Below, piece after piece: positions 1-7,888 of a stretch of DNA of 27,562 bases. The position numbers were made by a program, and so were the translations under genes. Each line of letters opens with the position of its first letter. The stretch's first letter is position 1. The stretch comes from Pseudomonadota bacterium (GTDB lineage: Bacteria > Pseudomonadota > Gammaproteobacteria > Burkholderiales > Burkholderiaceae), in NCBI GenBank assembly GCA_021783435.1, contig JAJXUC010000035.1:1-27562 (forward strand), in the 5' to 3' direction. The notes beneath the pieces are model-generated. The model was not told where the DNA came from, searched no databases, and was given only the letters and a program-made list of their open reading frames with translations.

Positions 1-61
1 GGACCTGACGCAGCAGAGCCCGGAGTTGGTCCTGGGCGCTGCGACCGGGGCTGGCTGCCAT
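1..61 (-). CDS. Partial CDS cut by the window edge, product unknown
   Basis: An ATG on the minus strand opens a frame that runs without a stop to the window edge (about 20 codons, beginning MAASPGRSAQDQ). It lies 14 bases downstream of the apaG stop on the same strand, so it could be co-transcribed with apaG. No Shine-Dalgarno sequence is visible before this ATG, and the visible residues look neither like a signal peptide nor like a family I recognise. A lytic transglycosylase gene often follows apaG in related genomes, but the visible N-terminus lacks the expected signal peptide, so I do not make that call. Confidence 0.35.
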   Translation of the reverse strand, partial: MAASPGRSAQDQLRALLRQV

Positions 62-75
62 GCCGCGTTGCGAAT

Positions 76-453
76 TCAGTGCAAGGTCACGCCGGGTGGC
101 ATGAGGACGAATTCGGGGATCGGCGCGTCGAACCGGGTACCGTCCTCGGCGACACAGAAATAACTGCCACGCATGCTCCCGGCAGCGGTGTTCAGCCGCG
201 TCCAGCTGGTGTACTCGAAGGTCTCGCCCGGCTTGAGCAGGGGCTGGTGGCCGACAACTCCCAGGCCCTGCACCTCATCCACATGGCCAGCACCGTCCAT
301 GATGATCCAGTGGCGGGCGATGAGCTGGGCGGCGACGCTGCCGGAGTTGCGGATGCTCACGCTGTAGCTGTAGGACCAGACGCCTTGTTTCGGGTCGGAT
401 TGGTCGGCCAGAAATTCAGGCTTCACCGTCACTGAAAATTGATAAGGATCCAT
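76..453 (-). CDS. apaG: ApaG protein (ApaG/DUF525 domain)
   Basis: A 125-residue protein covering the whole single-domain ApaG fold, a fibronectin-III-like beta sandwich. Family hallmarks are visible: an N-terminal [15 protein letters not shown] strand, [12 protein letters not shown] near residue 30, the [23 protein letters not shown] block around 46-68, [14 protein letters not shown] around 71-84 and GSMRGSYFC around 92-100. The length matches the usual 120-130. In enterobacteria ApaG is linked to cobalt/magnesium homeostasis, but its biochemical role is not settled. The gene is divergent from rpe, with 64 bases between the two start codons. A TACAAT box 10 bases upstream of the ATG suggests a very short leader. 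Confidence 0.95.
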   Translation of the reverse strand: MDPYQFSVTVKPEFLADQSDPKQGVWSYSYSVSIRNSGSVAAQLIARHWIIMDGAGHVDEVQGLGVVGHQPLLKPGETFEYTSWTRLNTAAGSMRGSYFCVAEDGTRFDAPIPEFVLMPPGVTLH

Positions 454-517
454 GGTGCTGACGATTGTAGACAGCCGGGCTGTCGGCGAAATTCTGGGGC
501 TTTTACAATCGGCGGCG
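454..517. promoter_or_regulatory. Back-to-back apaG/rpe promoters with a central dyad
   Basis: The 64-base gap contains a TACAAT -10 box on each strand: minus-strand 469-464 for apaG and plus-strand 504-509 for rpe. The boxes sit 10 and 8 bases from their start codons, so both transcripts would begin within a few bases of the ATG. The -35 regions are poor matches. Between the boxes lies a perfect inverted repeat, GACAGCC-G-GGCTGTC (470-484). The boxes and dyad are seen directly. Promoter activity and any regulator are inferred. Confidence 0.55.
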
Positions 518-1219
518 ATGAAAACCTACCGTATTGCCCCCAGTATTCTCTCGGCGGATTTCGCCCGTCTGGGCGAAGAAGTGCGCAACGTCATAACCGC
601 CGGCGCCGATTTCATCCACTTCGACGTGATGGATAACCATTATGTTCCCAACCTGACCATCGGCCCGCTGGTGGCCGAAGCCATCAAGCCCCATTGCAAG
701 CGCGCCGACGGCACGCCTGTGGCGCTCGACGTGCACCTCATGGTCGAGCCGGTGGATGCCTTGGCGCAGATGTTCGTCAAGGCGGGGGCCGACATCGTCT
801 CGTTCCACCCGGAAGCCAGCAAGCATGTCGACCGCACCCTGCAGATGATCCGCGACGGCGGCGCCAAGGCCGGGCTGGTCTTCAACCCGGCCACGTCGCC
901 GGATGTGCTCGACTACCTCATGGATAAGGTCGACCTGGTGCTGCTGATGAGCGTGAACCCCGGTTTCGGTGGCCAGAGTTTCATCGCCAGTTCGCTCGAC
1001 AAAGCCCGCGTGGTGCGCGCCAAGCTCGACGCGTACCAGGCCAAGACGGGGCGCGAGGTGCTGCTCGAAATCGACGGCGGCATCAAACCCGACAACATCG
1101 CCGCCGCCGCCGCGGCGGGAGTGGACACCTTCGTCGCCGGCAGCGCCATTTTCGGCAAGCCCGACTACAAGGCGGTGATCGACGCCATGCGCGCCAACCT
1201 GGCGGCGGTGACGGCATGA
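518..1219 (+). CDS. rpe: Ribulose-phosphate 3-epimerase
   Basis: Interconverts D-ribulose 5-phosphate and D-xylulose 5-phosphate in the cytosolic pentose phosphate pathway, and in the Calvin cycle where present. The 233-residue product is a complete TIM barrel. Visible motifs are SILSADF (9-15), [12 protein letters not shown] (34-45), LDVHLMV (70-76), [12 protein letters not shown] (144-155) and EIDGGI (184-189). The expected metal ligands and catalytic acids are His34, Asp36, His73 and Asp186. The start at 518 (MKTYRIAPS) is chosen over an in-frame ATG 66 bases upstream because that extension would run through the promoter and has no counterpart in the family. The gene overlaps gph by 4 bases (ATGA), indicating translational coupling. 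Confidence 0.96.
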   Translation: MKTYRIAPSILSADFARLGEEVRNVITAGADFIHFDVMDNHYVPNLTIGPLVAEAIKPHCKRADGTPVALDVHLMVEPVDALAQMFVKAGADIVSFHPEASKHVDRTLQMIRDGGAKAGLVFNPATSPDVLDYLMDKVDLVLLMSVNPGFGGQSFIASSLDKARVVRAKLDAYQAKTGREVLLEIDGGIKPDNIAAAAAAGVDTFVAGSAIFGKPDYKAVIDAMRANLAAVTA

Positions 1220-1923
1220 GCAGCGCTGTCGACATGGCCGGTGTTTCGGTGCATGGCGTGGCCATCCGCGCCGCCATCGTCGACCTCGACGGCACCCAGG
1301 TCGACACCCTGGGCGACTTCCATGCCACGCTCAACCGCATGCTGCCCGAGTTCGATCTGCCCGAAGTCACGCGTGAACAGGTGGAAGTGCGCATCGGCAA
1401 GGGATCGGAATACCTGGTCGCGCAAAACCTGCGCATTTTCCTGAGTGACGCGCAGGCCGACGTCATCTACCCGCAGGCCATCGAGCGCTACCAGCACCAT
1501 TACGCCGAGGTCAACGGCAAGCACTCCAACACCTTCCCGGGCATCGTCGAGGGCCTGCAGCGCCTGGCCGACGCCGGCCTCGTTCTGGCCTGCATCACCA
1601 ACAAACCCACGGCCTATGCGCGCGAGCTGCTGCGCATCAAGGGCTTGCTGCATTTTTTCGTGGCGGTCAACGGCGGCGACGCCTTCCCGCGGAAAAAGCC
1701 CGACCCCATGCCGCTGGTCGAAACCTGCAGGCAGATCGGCATCGCACCTGCCCACACGCTGATGGTGGGCGACTCACAGAACGATGCCATCGCTGCAGCC
1801 AGCGCCGGCTGCCCCGTGGTGCTGGCCACTTACGGCTACAACCACGGCGAACCCATCCGCTCCACCCCCGCCGCGGCCTATTTCGACCGGCTCGACCAAT
1901 TGCCGTTGCAGTTGCCGGCCTGA
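1216..1923 (+). CDS. gph: Phosphoglycolate phosphatase (HAD superfamily)
   Basis: Hydrolyses 2-phosphoglycolate to glycolate, which clears an inhibitor formed by Rubisco oxygenation or DNA repair. The 235-residue product has the HAD motifs in order: motif I DLDGT at 23-27 with nucleophile Asp23 and Asp25, a helical cap, motif II TNKP near residue 128, the motif III lysines in RKKPDP near 159-164, and motif IV GDSQND near 180. Motif I reads DLDGTQVDT, whereas most relatives have DLDGTLVDS/T. The start codon lies inside the rpe stop (ATGA). The rpe-gph pairing is typical of beta- and gammaproteobacteria. Substrate is assigned by family and synteny; related HAD phosphatases cannot be excluded from sequence alone. 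Confidence 0.9.
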   Translation: MSSAVDMAGVSVHGVAIRAAIVDLDGTQVDTLGDFHATLNRMLPEFDLPEVTREQVEVRIGKGSEYLVAQNLRIFLSDAQADVIYPQAIERYQHHYAEVNGKHSNTFPGIVEGLQRLADAGLVLACITNKPTAYARELLRIKGLLHFFVAVNGGDAFPRKKPDPMPLVETCRQIGIAPAHTLMVGDSQNDAIAAASAGCPVVLATYGYNHGEPIRSTPAAAYFDRLDQLPLQLPA

Positions 1924-1939
1924 TGCGTCCGCGCGCTGT

Positions 1940-2749
1940 TCAGAATGACAGGGCGTAGTCGATGCTCAACGGCGCATGGTCGGAGAAGCGCTCCGCGGTG
2001 TAGATGGATTCGCTTCCGCGCTGGGCCAGCCGCGCCACGCCGGGCGTGGCCAGGTGGTAGTCAATGCGCCATCCCACGTTCTTGGCCCGCGCCTGGCCGC
2101 GGTTGCTCCACCAGGTGTATTGCTCGGGCAGCGGGTTGAGGGTGCGGAACACATCGACCCAGCCCAGGTCGTCGAGCACATGGGTCATCCAGGCGCGTTC
2201 CTCGGGCAGGAAACCGCTGTTCTTGAGATTGCCTTTCCAGTTTTTCAGGTCGATTTCCTTGTGGGCGATATTCACGTCGCCGCACAGAATGACTTCTCCC
2301 TGGGCGTGCAGCGCCTTCATGTGTTCCTCGAATTCGGCGAGGAAGCGATACTTTGCCCGCTGCCGCTCCTCGGAACTGGAGCCTGATGGGAAATAGACCG
2401 AGACCAGCGCCAGGCGCATGCCGCCCGGCAGGCGGTAACGCGCTTCCACATAGCGGCCCTCGGCGTCGAACTCGGCGCTGCCGAAGCCGATGCGCAGGTC
2501 ATCGGGCGCATGCCGGAAATACAACCCGACGCCGCTATAGCCCGGCTTTTGCGCGTGGTGAAAGGCGCCCTGCAGCCCGCCGAGCGCGCGCAACTCGGGC
2601 GTCATGTCGGACTCCAGCGCTTTGAGCTCCTGCACGCACAGCCAGTCGGGGCAGGCCTGGCGCCGCAGCCAGGCGTCCACCCCCTTGCTGCTGGCGGAGC
2701 GGATGCCGTTGAGGTTGAGGGACGTGACGCGCAAGGGGCTCGGGTTCAT
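1940..2749 (-). CDS. xthA: Exodeoxyribonuclease III (AP endonuclease family)
   Basis: A DNA repair enzyme that cleaves at abasic sites and degrades 3' ends of duplex DNA. The 269-residue product shows the endonuclease/exonuclease/phosphatase fold motifs: LNLNG (11-15, Asn12 for metal), CVQELK (38-43, Glu41 metal ligand), VYFPSGSS (118-125), CGDVNIAH (156-163, Asp158 and Asn160), WRIDYHL (227-233, Asp230) and the C-terminal FSDHAP (255-260, catalytic Asp257/His258). The start at 2749 (MNPSPLRV) is preferred over an ATG 21 bases upstream. The intervening bases hold a TACAAT box, and the domain begins right after MNPSPLRV. The gene converges on gph with only 16 bases between stops and no clear terminator. 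Confidence 0.94.
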   Translation of the reverse strand: MNPSPLRVTSLNLNGIRSASSKGVDAWLRRQACPDWLCVQELKALESDMTPELRALGGLQGAFHHAQKPGYSGVGLYFRHAPDDLRIGFGSAEFDAEGRYVEARYRLPGGMRLALVSVYFPSGSSSEERQRAKYRFLAEFEEHMKALHAQGEVILCGDVNIAHKEIDLKNWKGNLKNSGFLPEERAWMTHVLDDLGWVDVFRTLNPLPEQYTWWSNRGQARAKNVGWRIDYHLATPGVARLAQRGSESIYTAERFSDHAPLSIDYALSF

Positions 2750-2756
2750 GCGGACA

Positions 2757-2762
2757 ATTGTA
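2757..2762 (-). promoter_or_regulatory. Candidate -10 box of xthA
   Basis: TACAAT on the minus strand, 7 bases upstream of the chosen xthA ATG. Transcription would start at or next to the start codon, giving a leaderless or near-leaderless mRNA. No good -35 match is visible. The arrangement resembles those before apaG and rpe. Confidence 0.45.
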
Positions 2763-2908
2763 AAAAGCATGCTGCCCTAGACTCTGGTCGTGACGTTTCT
2801 GTGCACCATGGGCGTGCCGGTTGCGTTTGACACGCATGGCGTGGCGCGCGCACCGTTCGGCAGCGCACACCATGCGCAGGCTTGATTGACAGATGAGGTG
2901 AGTCTTCG

Positions 2909-3541
2909 ATGCGATTCCGCAGTGCCCTCTGGCTCCTCCTGGCCACAGCCATGTTGCCGACACCGGCCTGGGCCGAGATCTTCGTCTGCCGCACCCCCAG
3001 CGGTGTGATGGTCACGACCGACCATCTCAGCACCGACTGTCTGCGCTACGGCGGCAAGGAGCTCAACCCCGACGGCAGCGTGCGTCGCCTCATCCTCACA
3101 CCGCAGCAGCAGGCCGAGCAGGACGCGCAAGCTCGTCAGCAACGCGAGGTGCAGCAGCAGCAACGCCGCAAACAGCGCGAGCAGCGGGCCTTGTTGACGC
3201 GCTTTCCCGACCGCGGCGCCTTTGACCAGTCCCAGCGCAACGACCTGCAAACGCCGCAGTCGCTCATCGTCTCGGCACGGCAGCGTCTGCAGCGCCTGGC
3301 CGACAGCCTCAAATCGCTGAAACAAGAAGCCTTGTTCTACCCGGATGGCAACTACCCGCAGGAGTTGCGCAACAAGTTCGAGGAAAACAAGCTGCTCACC
3401 CGACAGGAGCTGAGCCTCATTGCCGGACAGGAGCGCGAAATGGCGCACATTCGGGCCCAGTACGCCGAGTTGCTGCCGCAGCTCAAGCCGCTGTGGTCGC
3501 GCCAGGCGTCGGATCAGGCGGAGAGTTCCAGCACGCCCTGA
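2909..3541 (+). CDS. Exported DUF4124-like protein with coiled coil
   Basis: A 210-residue hypothetical protein. Residues 1-22 form a clear Sec signal peptide (positive n-region MRFR, hydrophobic LWLLLATAML, then PAWA before the predicted cut). The mature N-terminus EIFVCRTPSGVMVTTDHLSTDC resembles the short DUF4124 module of exported proteobacterial proteins, with two cysteines that could form a disulfide. Residues about 64-96 are very rich in Gln, Arg and Glu and should form a charged helix or coiled coil. A second helical segment follows to the C-terminus. An AGGTGA-like ribosome site precedes the ATG. Function is unknown; the protein is probably periplasmic. The gene converges on rodA. 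Confidence 0.8.
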   Translation: MRFRSALWLLLATAMLPTPAWAEIFVCRTPSGVMVTTDHLSTDCLRYGGKELNPDGSVRRLILTPQQQAEQDAQARQQREVQQQQRRKQREQRALLTRFPDRGAFDQSQRNDLQTPQSLIVSARQRLQRLADSLKSLKQEALFYPDGNYPQELRNKFEENKLLTRQELSLIAGQEREMAHIRAQYAELLPQLKPLWSRQASDQAESSSTP

Positions 3542-3571
3542 TGCACCAAGCCGCTGCGCCCGACAGCGACA

Positions 3572-4687
3572 TCAGCTCTGCACCAGCCGTTTCGACTTGG
3601 CGATGGACAGCAAAATGCCGGTCCCCAACATGAGCGTGACCAACGCGGTACCGCCATAGCTGACGAATGGCAGCGGCACGCCGACCACCGGCAGGATGCC
3701 CGACACCATGCCCATGTTGACGAAGGCATACGTGAAGAAAATCATGGTGATGGACCCGGCCAGCAGACGCGAAAACAGCGTGGGCGCGGCGGCGGCGATC
3801 ATCAGCCCGCGCACGATGAAAAACAGATAGGCCAGCAGCAGCGCCACGTTGCCGGCCAGGCCCCATTCCTCGGCCAACACGGCAAAGACGAAATCGGTGT
3901 GCGACTCGGGCACGAAGTTCAGGTGCGCCTGGGTGCCATGCAGATAGCCCTGGCCCCAGACTCCGCCCGAGCCGATGGCGATCATCGATTGCAGGATGTT
4001 GAACCCGGTGCCCAGCGGGTCGGCCTGCGGGTCGAGCAGCATGAGCACGCGCTGGCGCTGGTAGTCGTGCATGAAGTGCCACAGCACCGGCGCGGCGCCC
4101 GCTGCGCCAAGCGCCAACAGCGCCAGCACGCGCCATGACAGTCCGGCGAAAAAGATGACGAAAAATCCGGTAGACAGCACCAGCATGGCGGTGCCGAGGT
4201 CGGGCTGCTTCATGATGAGTCCGACGGGGATGGCGAGCAGCAGCCCGGCGAATGCATAGTCCCTCAAACGGATGAAGCCCTCGCGTTTCTGAAAGTACCA
4301 CGCCAGCATCAGCGGCATGGCGATTTTCATGATTTCCGACGGCTGGATCACTACACCGACGTTGAGCCAGCGCCGCGCGCCCTTGCGCACCAGGCCGAAC
4401 ATGGCGGTGGCGATCAGCAGTGTGACGCCGAAGGTGTAGAGCGGCACGGCGATCTGCATCAAGCGCTGGGGCGGAACCTGGGCGACGACGAACAGCACGA
4501 CGAAGGCCACGGCCAGATTGCGCAACTGGTCGGCGAAGCTGATGTTCTGGCCCTGCAGCGCGGAAAACAACACGACGCAGCCGATGGCCACCAGTGTGAG
4601 CAGCCCGGTGAGCAAGGGACCGTCGAAACCCGTGATGTAAGGCCGCAGCCGGCGCCACAAGGGGGGACGATTCAGGACAGCGTTCAT
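3572..4687 (-). CDS. rodA: Rod-shape peptidoglycan glycosyltransferase RodA (SEDS family)
   Basis: An integral inner-membrane SEDS glycosyltransferase that polymerises lipid II during side-wall elongation, working with PBP2. The 371-residue product has about ten hydrophobic segments, starting near residue 23. It carries the SEDS signatures KGARRWL and QPSEIMKIAMPL in the first half, LKQPDLGTAML-like sequence (reads MKQPDLGTAMLVLSTG), and the C-terminal PFVSYGGTALVTLMLGTGILL. The start at 4687 (MNAVLNRPPLW) has a GAGGAG ribosome site at proper distance. The frame stays open upstream to 5200, but that part lies opposite the mrdA tail and shows no family similarity. It is the last gene of the mre-mrd cluster, 100 bases after the mrdA stop. 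Confidence 0.95.
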   Translation of the reverse strand: MNAVLNRPPLWRRLRPYITGFDGPLLTGLLTLVAIGCVVLFSALQGQNISFADQLRNLAVAFVVLFVVAQVPPQRLMQIAVPLYTFGVTLLIATAMFGLVRKGARRWLNVGVVIQPSEIMKIAMPLMLAWYFQKREGFIRLRDYAFAGLLLAIPVGLIMKQPDLGTAMLVLSTGFFVIFFAGLSWRVLALLALGAAGAAPVLWHFMHDYQRQRVLMLLDPQADPLGTGFNILQSMIAIGSGGVWGQGYLHGTQAHLNFVPESHTDFVFAVLAEEWGLAGNVALLLAYLFFIVRGLMIAAAAPTLFSRLLAGSITMIFFTYAFVNMGMVSGILPVVGVPLPFVSYGGTALVTLMLGTGILLSIAKSKRLVQS

Positions 4688-4787
4688 CGGCGCGCTCCTC
4701 GCTGCAGGGCCATGGCCTGTCCGCGCTTGGCGCAGCAGGGGCTGGGGCTGCCGCCCCCGAACGGTTCGATGGCCCAACGGATGGTGC

Positions 4788-7112
4788 TCACAGGCGCGTT
4801 CCCTCATCGGCATCGGGGTTGTCATGCCGCGCCCCGAAGCGCGTGAACAGGGGCCCGGGCTCGCAGCGTGGACGCGGATAGCGCCCATCGCAGGCTGCGT
4901 CGAACGCGGTGTGTTGGGTGTGGGCGGCAGGGGATGCCGCTGGCGGTGACGCGGATGACGCGGCCGCTGCGGGCCAGGGCTGGATCGCGCCTGCTTGAGC
5001 CTGGGTCGAGGTCGGGGATGCGGGAGCGCGGGCCGGCTTCGGCTCCGGGCGACCAGGCACGCCTGGCGATGGTTTTGCAGCCCGTGTCGCCGGCATGCCA
5101 GTGACGCCAGCGCTCGCGCCCGCCGCGGCAGAGGCCGCTGCTGTCGACCCCTGGGGTTTGGCGCCAGGCACCGCGGGCACGCCGTTCTTGCCACCGGCAA
5201 ACTGGAACTGCACCGGCTTCGGCTTGGCGCCGGAAATCTGTTCGATCTCGGCCTCTGTGGGATACAGCCCCAGCAAGTGATAGTCCACCAGCTTGCGTGC
5301 GATGGGCGCTGCGGCTTCCGCCCCCCAGCCGGCGTGCTCCACGATCAGCGCCACGCACACCGTGGGGTTCTCCGCCGGGGCGTAGACGATGTAGAGCGCG
5401 TGGTCCAGCAGATGCCGCGACAGATCATTGGCGTTGTACTTCTGGTTCTGCGCCACGGTGAACACCTGCGCCGTGCCGGTCTTGCCGGCGCTGGTGTACG
5501 GGGCATCCTTGAAGACGGCATAACCCGTGCCGTCTTTTTCGGCGTTGACGCCCACCATGCCATCGTGCACCACTTGCCACATCGCATCCGGCGCGTTGAT
5601 GCGCTCGGCCACCTCCACCGGAGTGTGCGCGAAGCGCCGCGTCTTCATGTCCTCCACCAGCTTCACCACGCGCGGCTTCAGGCGCGTGCCGTGATTGGCC
5701 ATCGTCGCCAGGGCATTGGCCATCTGCATCGGGGTGAAACTGTTGTAGCCTTGGCCGATGCCCAGGCTGATGGTTTCCCCCGGGAACCAGCGCTGTTGCG
5801 CCGGCAATTTGTAGGCATGGCGCTTCCAGGCCTTCGACGGCAGGATGCCCCGGGCCTCATCGGGCAGGTCGACGCCGGTGTGCCGGCCAAAGCCGAACTT
5901 GCGGGTGTAGTCGTGCATGCCATCCACCCCCCAGTCGTTCGCCACCATGTAGAAATACACGTCGCACGACACCGCCAGGGCTTTGTGCATGTCCACGCGG
6001 CCATGTCCGCCGGGCTTGTCGTCGCGAAAGCGGTGGTCGCCCAGCATGAAATATCCCGGGTCGTTCAGCACATAGTTCGGCGTGCGGATGCCCAGGGTGA
6101 GCGCCCCCAACGCCAGATAGGGTTTGTAGGTGGAGCCTGGTGGAAACGTACCGCGCAGCACGCGGTTGAGCAGGGGCTTGCGCGGGTCGGTGTTGAGCGC
6201 GTTCCAACTCTCGGGGTCGATGCCTTCGACGAACAGATTGGGGTCGTAGGTGGGCATGGACACGAAGCTCAGCACTTCGCCGTTGCGCGGGTCCATCACC
6301 ACGCAGGCGCCGGTGCGCTGGCCGTACAGGTCTTCAGCCAGTTTCTGCAAGCGGATGTCGAGCGACAACACCAGCGTGCTCCCCGGCACAGCCGGGAAGC
6401 TGTGCAGCTTGCGCACCGGCTTGCCCACGGCGTTGACCTCGACTTCATCGAAGCCGGTCACGCCATGCAGTTGCTCCTCGTATTGCAACTCCACCCCGGT
6501 CTTGCCGATGTGGTCGGTCCCCTGGTAGTTGGCCGCGTCGTCGCCCTCGGCAATCCGGGCCTGCTCGGCAGGACCGATGCGGCCGATGTAGCCGATGGCA
6601 TGGCTGGCCAACGCCCCCAGCGGGTAGCTGCGGAACAGTCGCGCGCGCACATCCACGCCGGGAAAGCGAAAGCGCTGCGCGACGAAGCGAGCCACCTCGG
6701 TGTCGGTGAGCTTGTTGCGAATGGGCGTGGGCTCGAAACTGCGGCTCATGCCCAGCAGGTTGCGAAACCGTCGCTCCTCGAACGCGGAAATGGGCAGGAT
6801 GGAGCGCAGCGCGGCAATCGTGGCGTCGAGTCCGCGCGTTTTGCTCGGCGTGATTTCCAGGGTGTAGGCGGCGAAATTGTTGGCCAGCAAAATGCCGTTG
6901 CGGTCGAGAATGAGCCCGCGCGTGGGCACCAGCGGCACGATGGCAATGCGGTTGTCCTGCGCCTGCAGCGAGTACTGCCTGTGGCGGATCACCTGCAGCC
7001 ACAGCCAGCGGCCGACGAGCAGGGCAAAGCTGAGCACCACCACCAGCGTGGCGATGAGTAGCCGGCGACGAAAGCGCGACAACTCGCGCTCGACGTTCTT
7101 CAGTTCAGCCAT
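4788..7112 (-). CDS. mrdA: Peptidoglycan D,D-transpeptidase, penicillin-binding protein 2
   Basis: Class B PBP that cross-links new side-wall peptidoglycan as partner of RodA. The product has 774 residues. A short cytoplasmic N-terminus and one transmembrane helix (about 17-40) precede the dimerisation/pedestal domain (from about 60, with PTRGLILDRNG at 63-72). The transpeptidase domain follows, with Ser327 in STYK (327-330), SCD (382-384) and KTGT (544-547). The catalytic domain ends near 625. Residues about 630-774 form an Ala/Pro-rich, probably disordered periplasmic tail. The start at 7112 (MAELKNVERE) is chosen over an ATG 42 bases upstream because family similarity begins here. It is the fourth gene of the cluster, after mreD. 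Confidence 0.95.
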   Translation of the reverse strand: MAELKNVERELSRFRRRLLIATLVVVLSFALLVGRWLWLQVIRHRQYSLQAQDNRIAIVPLVPTRGLILDRNGILLANNFAAYTLEITPSKTRGLDATIAALRSILPISAFEERRFRNLLGMSRSFEPTPIRNKLTDTEVARFVAQRFRFPGVDVRARLFRSYPLGALASHAIGYIGRIGPAEQARIAEGDDAANYQGTDHIGKTGVELQYEEQLHGVTGFDEVEVNAVGKPVRKLHSFPAVPGSTLVLSLDIRLQKLAEDLYGQRTGACVVMDPRNGEVLSFVSMPTYDPNLFVEGIDPESWNALNTDPRKPLLNRVLRGTFPPGSTYKPYLALGALTLGIRTPNYVLNDPGYFMLGDHRFRDDKPGGHGRVDMHKALAVSCDVYFYMVANDWGVDGMHDYTRKFGFGRHTGVDLPDEARGILPSKAWKRHAYKLPAQQRWFPGETISLGIGQGYNSFTPMQMANALATMANHGTRLKPRVVKLVEDMKTRRFAHTPVEVAERINAPDAMWQVVHDGMVGVNAEKDGTGYAVFKDAPYTSAGKTGTAQVFTVAQNQKYNANDLSRHLLDHALYIVYAPAENPTVCVALIVEHAGWGAEAAAPIARKLVDYHLLGLYPTEAEIEQISGAKPKPVQFQFAGGKNGVPAVPGAKPQGSTAAASAAAGASAGVTGMPATRAAKPSPGVPGRPEPKPARAPASPTSTQAQAGAIQPWPAAAASSASPPAASPAAHTQHTAFDAACDGRYPRPRCEPGPLFTRFGARHDNPDADEGTRL

Positions 7113-7304
7113 GGCGCATGGCTCGTGGGGCAAAACGCAAGCAACTCGCTGCACCCTCCAGGACGGGCAAGTCCAGATTCACCCGAGTTGGTGCCGCAAG
7201 TCGCACCGAAGTTCGTTTGCGTGGAGCCATGGCGATCGAGCAAGCGCATCAGCCCCCGGTTTTCTCACTGGCCGGGGAGTGCGCCGGGGGGCTGCTGGAT
7301 GCGC
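7113..7304 (-). other. mreD-mrdA spacer with a weak GC inverted repeat
   Basis: A 192-base gap inside the otherwise compact mre-mrd cluster. It holds a 6-bp inverted repeat (CCCCGG at 7254-7259, CCGGGG at 7272-7277, 12-base loop) close behind the mreD stop, with no T-run on the minus strand. A 41-codon frame on the minus strand (7230-7105) overlaps the mrdA start. It has no ribosome site and no recognisable product, so I do not call it. An internal promoter for mrdA-rodA is possible, but no clear box is visible. Confidence 0.3.
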
Positions 7305-7871
7305 TCATAGAGGCCTGTTCTGGTCGGTGTCCGGTGCGCGCCGCTGGGGCGCCAGCAGCAACCAGCTCACCACCGGCCACAAGGCGGCCTGCAAGACCGG
7401 GGCGAGGAAAAATGCCCAGCCCGGAAACGAGGCGCCGGCCATCATGCGCACGACGAACTGCAGCACCTGCGCCGCGACGAACAGCGGCAGCACCTGCAGG
7501 GCTTGCTGCGGCAGGGAAAACCATTGCAGGCGGCGGTGCAGCGCCACGGCAAAAAAGGCCAGCAAGGTGTAGGCCAAGGCGTGCTGACCCAGCAGCGCGC
7601 CTTGCTGCACATCCACCAGCAAGCCCAGGGCGAAGCCGGCGCCGATGCCGACGCGGCGCGGCTGGTGCACGGCCCAGAACACCAGCACCAGCGCCAGGCT
7701 GTCCGGCAGCCACGGCAGCCGGCCCAGCGGCAGGAAATCCACCAGCAAGGCGGCCAGCAAGCTGCCCCAGATGAACCAGGGCCGCACCGCCAGCAGCAGC
7801 ACTTCACCGCGGCCGGTGCCGTCGGTGCTCGTGGTGCCGGATGGGCGTCTGAGGAACGGGCCGATCGACAT
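7305..7871 (-). CDS. mreD: Rod shape-determining protein MreD
   Basis: An inner-membrane component of the elongasome. The 188-residue product is almost entirely hydrophobic, with five or six predicted membrane helices. It includes the typical MreD run RPWFIWGSLLAALLVDFLPL and the helix-breaking GFALGLLVDVQQGALLG motif. The start at 7871 (MSIGPFLRR) is chosen because the upstream in-frame extension overlaps the mreC 3' end and is Arg/Pro-rich non-membrane sequence. It follows mreC with 17 bases between stop and start. The identity rests on hydrophobicity, the internal motif and the conserved position between mreC and mrdA, because MreD sequences diverge strongly. Confidence 0.9.
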   Translation of the reverse strand: MSIGPFLRRPSGTTSTDGTGRGEVLLLAVRPWFIWGSLLAALLVDFLPLGRLPWLPDSLALVLVFWAVHQPRRVGIGAGFALGLLVDVQQGALLGQHALAYTLLAFFAVALHRRLQWFSLPQQALQVLPLFVAAQVLQFVVRMMAGASFPGWAFFLAPVLQAALWPVVSWLLLAPQRRAPDTDQNRPL

Positions 7872-7888
7872 GGACGCTGGCGCCAATC

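Noticed and set aside
4995..7061. 688-codon open frame on the plus strand opposite mrdA
   Set aside because: It lies wholly antisense to a clear PBP2 gene, is rich in Arg, His, Ala and Gly as expected of the reverse frame of GC-rich coding DNA, and has no recognisable domain or ribosome site.
7105..7230. 41-codon minus-strand frame overlapping the mrdA start
   Set aside because: No ribosome site, no signal or domain, and rare-looking composition; the length is expected by chance.
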